A DNA stretch of 56,160 nucleotides from Bacteroides sp. UBA1773 (GTDB lineage: Bacteria; Bacteroidota; Bacteroidia; Bacteroidales; Bacteroidaceae). Positions within the stretch are counted from its first letter, which is position 1. Each line of letters begins with the position of its first letter. Below, in pieces: positions 50,431-56,160 of this stretch. A program made the translations under genes and the position numbers. Below the pieces are notes generated by a model. It was not told the DNA's origin. It did no database searches and saw nothing but the letters and a program-made list of their open reading frames with translations. The stretch is from the NCBI GenBank assembly GCA_002315285.1, contig DCGR01000064.1:1-56160 (forward strand), written 5' to 3'.

Positions 50431-53280
50431 TTACTTTATTTCAATTTCATCGGCCCGCTGCCATGCCTTGTTGCGTGCGGCATCGACAAGCTGGTTTTCG
50501 ATGGTGTAGTCGATAGTGTCCTCGTAAGGCTTGCCTACGCCCAGATTCTCGTTCCAGATTTTCGAAGCCTCCACAGCCTTGAGCGCACCGGCGTAATTCT
50601 TGGCTTTCAGATACTGCTTGGCCAAGCGTAAGTTGGCACGTCGATAGATGGTGTGGCCTGTGCGGGCTCCTTCGTTGGGCATGACCTTGAAACGATTCAG
50701 GACTTTGATGCACTTGGTGTACTGCCCCGACTCACACAAGGCATTGGCGTAGCTCAAGCCAATGGCAAACTTGTCGGGATAACGTTTGAAGTAGCTTTCG
50801 GCTGTGCCACAAGCCTTATCCCATTCCTTGGCTGCCGAATAATAAGCCACCAAAGCATTTCCCACATGCCACGAGTCACCTGCTTTTTGTGCCTTCATCA
50901 AATCCGAGAGTCTCCCCTCCCCCTGCTTCAGGCTGGCACGACTTACATACAAAGGAGCGAAATCGTCAGGTTCACAGCTATTCAGCAAGGCAAGGGCTTC
51001 ATTCTCCTCGCCACGATTCCAGCACAAAAGGGCACGATAATAATCTGTCTTCCACGATTTTGAAGCATCGTTTTCCTTGGCCCAATCCAAAACGTGCATC
51101 AATTCCTGCCGGAATGGAAACACTTGGGCTGGTGAAGCCTCACAGGCAGCCTTCAATGCTGCTCGAGAAGAGGTGGCATCGCTGTCACGCAAGAGATATG
51201 CCTTGAGGTAAAGCGCCAACGGATAGGAGGTAAGTCCACAGAGCGTTGCCGCATCGGCCGTACAACCTTCCTCGATGTACCACGAAGCCATTTCAAGCAA
51301 TTCCTGCTCTGGCATTTCGCAACGAAGTGCCGACATGAATTCATCGGACGACAACCGGCCAGCCAACAGAAGTTCGAAGCGGACAATCTGGTTGAGTGGT
51401 GTTACGTCCAGCAGCTGTCCGGCCAAAGTCCCAAACGCCTCCGATTGTCCCGACAGCCGATAGCACACAAGTCGTGACTGGAGCGCATCCATATTCTTGG
51501 GGTTCGCTTCCAAGGCTTTCGCTATGAATATCCCAGCCTCACGCATGTTGTGTTCCCTAAGGGCCAGTTTTGCCAGCATGGCGTAAGCTGCACTACGTAA
51601 AGCAGCCGAGTAAGTGGCCAGCGCAAAGCCATCCTTGGCATCCGTGATGTTTCCCAAGCGAAGATTCGCCATTCCCCACAGATAATTGGCCTCCGCATCG
51701 TAGGTGTTGAGTGCCAGTGCCCCACGGGCATGCTGTTGTGCCTCTTTGTAGCAACCAAGTTGGAGCTTCAGCAAAGCCATCTTCACCAAAGCCGGCGCAT
51801 AATGCTTGTCGATGGCAAGAGAAGCCGACAGTTCGCGCTCCGCATCGGCAAAATGACGTATGTTAAGGTATTGCTCTCCACGTACGTAGTGACCGTATGC
51901 GGTGTTCCAGTCGAAATCGGCAGGCATCATCAGCGGCCGATCGTACTGCCGCGAGGCCGGGTTTTCATCATACACAAGTTCGTTGTCGCCAACAATCACC
52001 CTCAGGTATTTGCCATTGGGCAAAGTCTGCAGATCCGTCCGACACACCTTCAAAGGTTCTAACCGTATGACCTCAGCATGGATAAGCTGTCCGTCAGCAT
52101 ATACTTCCAGTTTTTTTTCTCCTGCCACTACAGGCGAAAGCAGCAACTGCGCTGTGTCGCCTTTACGTTTCAAGGTGAGAGCGCCCAGAGGTGAAGCCTC
52201 TGAATAGGCCCCGATGTTCTCGACCGGATACCAATACTCTGTCCAGCAATCAGTGCCCATGGGGGTGAAAGTGTGGTGCTTGAAGGGGGTGTCCATGCTG
52301 TTGGTGCCGGGTTGGTTGAACATGCGTCCGGCTTGCATCTCCACATACTGTCCATCATTGTCGGTCAGCAAGTCCTTCCATATCTCACCTTCGCGTGCCT
52401 GGCTCCAGCAGAAGAATTTGCGGCCCAACTTTTCATCTGGCCTACTGCAATGTGCAAAGCCGAAATTGTCGTCGTGCCAGTAAGCCCCGTAATAACCAGC
52501 ATATTCGCCAAGAATATGGTACGACTTGTCGTGGCCGAAGGCATTGGCTGAGAACCAGCTCAGGTCGCGACCCTCACCATCGTCAGGATAAGGATGGCTC
52601 ACTCCATCATGGCCAATGTAAGCATTGCCTGGATAGCAGAGCTGAAGATTGCCATCCGACTTGAATGCCGCATTCATCCACTGATAATAGGGTTGTTCGA
52701 GCGGGCTGGCATTCTGCCACACCACAGAAGTAGTGAAATAGGCCTTGTCGGCAGGCAGATTTATCTCGATGTTCCACTGTGTGCGGGTGATGAGCTCATA
52801 CGAAGCAATGTGACAACTCACGCTGCCATCGGGCTTGGTGAGGGTGCAATAATCCACAGGAGTGGCCGAAGTGGGCACATGGCCTATGATGCCGAAATTG
52901 AACTCAATGCCTCCCGACACCCAGGCCCCACGCATGGCAATGTCGCGAAACTTCACCACATGATTGTAATACACGAATTCCTTCCCCGTGGTCTTATCCA
53001 CAGCACCCCACACCTTACCTCCGATTTCGGGGAACAGTGTCACGCGGATATAGTCATTTTCAAGCGTGACGGTCTTCCACGTCTTCTCTACACCTTTGCT
53101 GTCAAATTGGTCGAAACGCCAATACGGATAAAACGATGCCAGGGGATTGGCTACCGGATTCGGATCGCCGAAGCCATAGGTGGTCATCGAGGCCTGCGAC
53201 TCCGTCACCACTGCCTTTTGTGCCCACAACTGAGGTATGCACAGCATGATAAGACATGCGGAAAAGATTGTTTTTTTCAT
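50431..53280 (-). CDS. DUF5107/TPR exported protein
   Basis: A 949-residue secreted protein. Signal peptide (about 1-21, LWAQ), a large beta-sandwich domain (about 40-345; GGKVWGAVDKTTGKEFVYYN, GGIEFNFGIIGH and QYYQWMNAA-like segments) that corresponds to DUF5107 and resembles a galactose-mutarotase fold, then a linker and a long array of TPR helices (about 450-940; ALVKMALLKLQLGCYKEAQQ, ANYLWGMANLRLGN). The family is frequent in Bacteroidetes carbohydrate loci; activity is unproven. The ATG at 53280 starts the signal peptide; the in-frame ATG at 53331 does not. A ten-C homopolymer lies about 105 bp upstream. Confidence 0.85.
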   Translation of the reverse strand: MKKTIFSACLIMLCIPQLWAQKAVVTESQASMTTYGFGDPNPVANPLASFYPYWRFDQFDSKGVEKTWKTVTLENDYIRVTLFPEIGGKVWGAVDKTTGKEFVYYNHVVKFRDIAMRGAWVSGGIEFNFGIIGHVPTSATPVDYCTLTKPDGSVSCHIASYELITRTQWNIEINLPADKAYFTTSVVWQNASPLEQPYYQWMNAAFKSDGNLQLCYPGNAYIGHDGVSHPYPDDGEGRDLSWFSANAFGHDKSYHILGEYAGYYGAYWHDDNFGFAHCSRPDEKLGRKFFCWSQAREGEIWKDLLTDNDGQYVEMQAGRMFNQPGTNSMDTPFKHHTFTPMGTDCWTEYWYPVENIGAYSEASPLGALTLKRKGDTAQLLLSPVVAGEKKLEVYADGQLIHAEVIRLEPLKVCRTDLQTLPNGKYLRVIVGDNELVYDENPASRQYDRPLMMPADFDWNTAYGHYVRGEQYLNIRHFADAERELSASLAIDKHYAPALVKMALLKLQLGCYKEAQQHARGALALNTYDAEANYLWGMANLRLGNITDAKDGFALATYSAALRSAAYAMLAKLALREHNMREAGIFIAKALEANPKNMDALQSRLVCYRLSGQSEAFGTLAGQLLDVTPLNQIVRFELLLAGRLSSDEFMSALRCEMPEQELLEMASWYIEEGCTADAATLCGLTSYPLALYLKAYLLRDSDATSSRAALKAACEASPAQVFPFRQELMHVLDWAKENDASKSWKTDYYRALLCWNRGEENEALALLNSCEPDDFAPLYVSRASLKQGEGRLSDLMKAQKAGDSWHVGNALVAYYSAAKEWDKACGTAESYFKRYPDKFAIGLSYANALCESGQYTKCIKVLNRFKVMPNEGARTGHTIYRRANLRLAKQYLKAKNYAGALKAVEASKIWNENLGVGKPYEDTIDYTIENQLVDAARNKAWQRADEIEIK

Positions 53281-53385
53281 GTATATATGTTTTAGAATCA
53301 TATCAGTTACCCACAAGCCATCACGACGCAAGAATTGTCCTGATCCATCAGAAAAAAGTACAATGCGGATTGGCCTTGCATCCTT

Positions 53386-53395
53386 CCCCCCCCCC
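53386..53395. repeat. Ten-base poly-C tract upstream of the DUF5107 gene
   Basis: Ten consecutive C (G on the coding strand of the minus-strand gene), between the FHA-gene stop (53422) and the DUF5107 start (53280). Such tracts can change length by slippage. Confidence 0.9.
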
Positions 53396-53421
53396 GCGTT
53401 GTCGGTTCGTCACCACCCCAC

Positions 53422-53946
53422 TCAGCCGCAGGCACCTCGCAGGATGAAGGTAGTGGCACCAAGCGTCACCACAGCACCATCCTCTATCGGAACACGTTCC
53501 TTGTCGCCAAGCATCTCATTCATCAAGACAGTCCCCACATTGCTGTGGTTGTCGCGCAGGGTGTATGCCACGTCACCATTCGGCAATCGACGGACATTGA
53601 TGTAGCAATGACATCTGTCAAGACTGGGATCGTTGGTCTCAATGGGCACATCGACCACCGTACCCTTGTTGCATCGTCCTATCAGATTGTCGCCCTCATG
53701 CAATGGCAACTGTTGCCTATATCCAAAGCCATTTTCCAAAACCACAACACTGCCCCACTCTCCCGACAACTCCTCATGATTGCGATTCTCGTCGCGCTGC
53801 AAGGCACGCAGCTTCGACACACCAATGCGGATGGTAAACTCATGACGGCACTTGTCGCATACAAAACAAAGACTTTGGCCCACAGCATATTGAGTTTCAT
53901 CGAAAACAATGAAATGATCACATTTTGGACAACGGACTCTCTTCAT
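53422..53946 (-). CDS. FHA-domain protein with N-terminal zinc ribbon
   Basis: A 174-residue cytosolic protein. A zinc ribbon at the N-terminus (CPKC at 6-9, CFVCDKC at about 27-33) is followed by an FHA domain (about 65-170) with the phosphothreonine-binding core: LIGRCNKGTVVDVPI, SLDRCHCYINV (the usual SRxHC... turn, with the His) and DNHSNVGTVLMNE (the SxxGTxxN turn). It should bind a phosphorylated threonine of a partner. It lies 3 bp downstream of the HU-CCDC81/SPOR gene, so the two are co-transcribed. No Ser/Thr kinase gene is in the window. Confidence 0.85.
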   Translation of the reverse strand: MKRVRCPKCDHFIVFDETQYAVGQSLCFVCDKCRHEFTIRIGVSKLRALQRDENRNHEELSGEWGSVVVLENGFGYRQQLPLHEGDNLIGRCNKGTVVDVPIETNDPSLDRCHCYINVRRLPNGDVAYTLRDNHSNVGTVLMNEMLGDKERVPIEDGAVVTLGATTFILRGACG

Positions 53947-53949
53947 GGC

Positions 53950-55050
53950 CTATTCCATTAGCAACCACACATCCTTATACGAATCGTTCTTCCGCAAGTC
54001 GGAAATCCTCGATTCTGCATCCTGGCGATTGTCAAACCGGGCAACCGCTATGCGGAAACGTCCGTTCCCCTTCACAATCGCAGCATCCTGAAAACCCTTC
54101 GCCTTGTAGTCGGAAAGATACTGTTCCGCCGTTTCCATGGTTGGCAGACTGGCCGCAATCACATAATAGTCCTTTGTCTTACGCGAAGCAGTCACACCAC
54201 CCGAGCCAGCAACCGATGGCGCAGCGGCCGACGACTTCACCTTATTGGAATCCTTGGCATCGCCCGACAAATCATCATTTCGCTGTGCCGGCACATCATC
54301 GGCAGGAATGGCGGTAGTGGATGTGGTCGCACCGGCAGACTTGCTTGAAGTTGATGCGGCAGGAACCGCAGGCTCTGAACCAGTGGAGCCATTGAACTTC
54401 ACTTCCGATACCTTGCGGGGCTCATACGTGTGGCGGCGAGGTTGGCTCTGCTTGTGTTCTGTCTGCAACGTGGCAAACGTTGATGAAGCCAGACCCACAT
54501 TGTCGTCATTATCGCCCGGCAGCACAAACGTAAACAACAACACGAAAGCGACAACGGCTGCCACAACACGATTCGCCAGACCCTTGTAGACCGAAGCCGA
54601 GCGTGGAACAAATTCTATCAGGCTTGGCGTAGCAAGCGTGGCAATGGTAAAATTCTCCAGACCGTAATACGATGGAGTGAGTATGTATTTTCTATAAGGT
54701 GTGAAAACAACCCCACCTTTTATGTTGCAAGAGAAATCGCCCACTCCCCGCAAAGCGACCCGACCTGTTGACTGCAACTGCTGCCGTATCGACGCAACGA
54801 CCTTCTGGATGCGCGATAAAGCTTCTTCGGCAGTAATCCCATATGCCGACGCATACGACTGCACCAACACCCCATCATTATGCTTCAAACACGCATTGAA
54901 GCCAATTCTGCGTTCCGGAGAGCGAAACACCTGCTCATGCTCATCGTAGCTTGCCTCCACCCGATAAGCCAGAATGCCTCCAAAACCAGGTATCACCACA
55001 CAGTCATGGGTACGCAACAACAACGAAATATGTCTTGCCAATTCAATCAT
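53950..55050 (-). CDS. HU-CCDC81/SPOR-domain protein
   Basis: A 366-residue protein. The N-terminal two HU-like (CCDC81-type) modules run from MIELARHISLLLRTHDCVVI through GFGGILAYR, GFNACLKHNDGVLVQSYA and GVGDFSCNIKGGVVFTPY (about 1-130). A membrane helix follows (about 165-182, VVAAVVAFVLLFTFVL), then a low-complexity linker rich in Ser, Thr and Ala, and a C-terminal SPOR domain (about 292-366, DYYVIAASLPTMETAEQYLS, RIAVARFDN) that binds denuded septal peptidoglycan. The ATG at 55050 is chosen because a -7 box lies just upstream (55055-55062); the longer frame to 55341 crosses the divergent promoter. This topology, DNA-binding-like outside or inside and SPOR in the periplasm, suggests a role in cell division or envelope organisation. 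Confidence 0.88.
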   Translation of the reverse strand: MIELARHISLLLRTHDCVVIPGFGGILAYRVEASYDEHEQVFRSPERRIGFNACLKHNDGVLVQSYASAYGITAEEALSRIQKVVASIRQQLQSTGRVALRGVGDFSCNIKGGVVFTPYRKYILTPSYYGLENFTIATLATPSLIEFVPRSASVYKGLANRVVAAVVAFVLLFTFVLPGDNDDNVGLASSTFATLQTEHKQSQPRRHTYEPRKVSEVKFNGSTGSEPAVPAASTSSKSAGATTSTTAIPADDVPAQRNDDLSGDAKDSNKVKSSAAAPSVAGSGGVTASRKTKDYYVIAASLPTMETAEQYLSDYKAKGFQDAAIVKGNGRFRIAVARFDNRQDAESRISDLRKNDSYKDVWLLME

Positions 55051-55054
55051 GGCA

Positions 55055-55062
55055 CAAAGGTA
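55055..55062 (-). promoter_or_regulatory. -7 element of the HU-CCDC81/FHA operon
   Basis: Minus-strand TACCTTTG at 55055-55062, five bases before the ATG at 55050, which would make a nearly leaderless message. TTTG candidates at 55073 and 55078 are closer than the usual 19-21 bp. Confidence 0.5.
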
Positions 55063-55106
55063 ACGAAAAAAACAAAGCAAAGCATCGTTTGCGAGAAAAA
55101 AAACAC

Positions 55107-55114
55107 TACCTTTG
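55107..55114 (+). promoter_or_regulatory. -7 element of the DUF4738-like lipoprotein gene
   Basis: TACCTTTG at 55107-55114, 23 bp before the ATG at 55138, with TTTG at 55088-55091 (15-bp spacer, shorter than usual). It diverges from the preceding promoter. Confidence 0.55.
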
Positions 55115-55137
55115 CCCTTGATAAACAAAACAAGGTA

Positions 55138-55947
55138 ATGAAAAATTCCATTGCAATATTCCTGATATGCATATTGGCAGGTTGTGGAAGCAAGCAACAG
55201 GCAGTACAGGTAAGGACAGAGAACACACAGGTAAAGGCTCTGCTGCAAGGCGTGTGGACTGAAACATCTGACGAAAATTCGCCCGTGATGCAGTTTACCG
55301 ACGACACCGTCAACTACATCAACAACGACATCGCGCAACAAACCTTCAAGGTCTTCAATGACACCTTATACACTTATGGGCTACAAACGAATGCCTACCC
55401 CATCATCGATGTCAACGAATCAAAGCTTACACTCATGATGCCAGGAGGAGAAACCGTGTATCTACAGAAAAAAGTGATGAGCCAGGTAGAAGCCGAAAAT
55501 TTCGAATCAGACTATAAGGAAAGTCCACAGGACATCACTGTAAAAGAAGTGATCAAAAAAGACAAAGTGGTCACCCTCAAAGGGAAAAGCTACCATGGCT
55601 ACGTGTTCATCAACCCTACGAGCATCAAGGTGTTGCGTCCTGGAATCAGTGATTTAGGGCTTGAGATAGAAAACTACAGTTTCGACAACATCATACACAT
55701 TTGCGTATATCAAGGCAAGAATGCCATCTATAGCAAAGACATCAAAAAGGAAATGTTCAACGACATTGTCCCACCAGAGTTCTTGCAATACTCCATCCTC
55801 CACGACATCGATTTTCAAGGAGTCGATCAAGACGAATTCTTGTTTCTGGCCAACGTCGGGATTCCCGACAACGGATTGAGCTATCAAGTGCAACTGAGAG
55901 TTTCGCAAACGGGAGAAATGACATTCCACACCAACAATTCCAACTGA
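55138..55947 (+). CDS. DUF4738-like lipoprotein
   Basis: A 269-residue exported lipoprotein (signal ILAGC, Cys at about 16). The N-terminal part (about 30-110) is beta-rich and starts LQGVWTETSDENSPVMQFTDD, like a lipocalin-type lid; the C-terminal part (about 150-260) has YHGYVFINPTSIKVLRPGIS, ENYSFDNIIHICVYQG and FNDIVPPEFLQYSIL, which I associate with DUF4738 proteins of Bacteroidales. The ATG at 55138 is set by the promoter at 55107; the longer frame from 54880 lies antisense to the neighbouring gene. The stop codon is inside the first unit of a three-copy 11-bp repeat. Confidence 0.75.
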   Translation: MKNSIAIFLICILAGCGSKQQAVQVRTENTQVKALLQGVWTETSDENSPVMQFTDDTVNYINNDIAQQTFKVFNDTLYTYGLQTNAYPIIDVNESKLTLMMPGGETVYLQKKVMSQVEAENFESDYKESPQDITVKEVIKKDKVVTLKGKSYHGYVFINPTSIKVLRPGISDLGLEIENYSFDNIIHICVYQGKNAIYSKDIKKEMFNDIVPPEFLQYSILHDIDFQGVDQDEFLFLANVGIPDNGLSYQVQLRVSQTGEMTFHTNNSN

Positions 55948-55968
55948 ATTCCAACTGAATTCCAACTG
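55936..55968 (+). repeat. Three-copy 11-bp tandem repeat at a stop codon
   Basis: AATTCCAACTG is repeated three times without gaps (55936-55968). The TGA at 55945-55947 lies at the end of the first unit. Beyond, GAAAGAG (55968-55974) can pair with CTCTTTC (55991-55997) as a weak hairpin. From there to the window end (56160) I see no gene. Confidence 0.85.
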
Positions 55969-56160
55969 AAAGAGGGAAAGGACCGGAGTTCTCTTTCGCA
56001 TTGGAACAAAATGGGAACCATAAACCGCCTATTGAAAATGCATGATATTCAATATCAGACATTAGTGAGTTCGGTCGTTAATCTTATAGGGATGAAATGT
56101 AAGTGTCCTTAAGGTTGGAAATAATGATCCTCTTCTTGATAATCTGCTGATTAGTTGTAA

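Noticed and set aside
54880..55137. 86-residue N-terminal extension of the DUF4738-like lipoprotein
   Set aside because: It would hide the lipoprotein signal and overlaps the opposite gene and promoter.
55051..55341. 97-residue N-terminal extension of the HU-CCDC81/SPOR protein
   Set aside because: It crosses the divergent promoter elements and the opposite gene start, and it is not part of the family architecture.

Overview
The window is chromosomal DNA from a member of the order Bacteroidales, most likely Prevotella or a close relative. The evidence is: repeated promoters of the Bacteroidetes primary-sigma type (TTTG, about 19-20 bp, then TAnnTTTG) and almost no purine-rich ribosome binding sites; surface lipoproteins and porin-like barrels; HU-CCDC81/SPOR, LysM/periplasmic-binding and DUF5107/TPR proteins typical of the phylum; and many secreted glycoside hydrolases. 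All family calls were made by reading the translations; no database search was run.

Layout. 1-7.6 kb: porin-like barrel, LysM/periplasmic-binding protein, uvrA, and two hypothetical proteins. 7.6-10.25 kb: a compact cassette of small genes between two copies of a dispersed repeat, with two tiny peptides, a terminator, then a six-gene operon (LHH-type HNH nuclease, 72-aa protein, YkvA protein, zinc ribbon, second YkvA protein, phage-like protein). 10.35-15.64 kb, minus strand and visibly AT-rich: a tandem pair of bacterial dynamins resembling the LeoBC/LeoA (Eleos) anti-phage pair, followed by three small genes, with a decayed PD-(D/E)XK nuclease tail at the downstream edge. 15.64-17.76 kb: a 2-kb gene-poor stretch with two families of short direct repeats and two ATPase gene starts facing each other, both cut off by a full palindromic copy of the dispersed repeat. 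Together 7.6-17.4 kb looks like a defence/mobile hot spot.

17.7-27.6 kb is mostly housekeeping: HAD phosphatase, GH92 mannosidase, MTA/SAH deaminase, tRNA-Arg(CCG), asnA, ung, an SGNH esterase lipoprotein with a TIGR04076 partner, an Rpn-type nuclease with an in-frame 12-bp repeat, and a CstA transporter. 27.8-43.6 kb is one co-directional run of 13 genes with gaps of at most about 50 nt, between one clear promoter and one clear hairpin: kdgK, a LarA-type nickel racemase/epimerase homologue, pdxB, gnd, a DUF486 membrane protein, an alpha/beta hydrolase, rfbD, GH5, GH109-like, GH127, GH39-like, rfbC and a beta-helix protein. It joins sugar-acid catabolism, dTDP-rhamnose synthesis and extracytoplasmic glycan cleavage, without a SusC/SusD pair. 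43.7-56.1 kb: a PAP2 phosphatase fused to an outer-membrane barrel, unknown secreted proteins, a bile-acid/sodium symporter family protein, a serine hydrolase, a DUF5107/TPR protein, an FHA protein, an HU-CCDC81/SPOR protein and a DUF4738-like lipoprotein.

The regions most worth a second look are the dynamin operon with its uncharacterised small genes, the LHH nuclease/YkvA operon, and the repeat elements that border both and sit on the broken ATPase genes.
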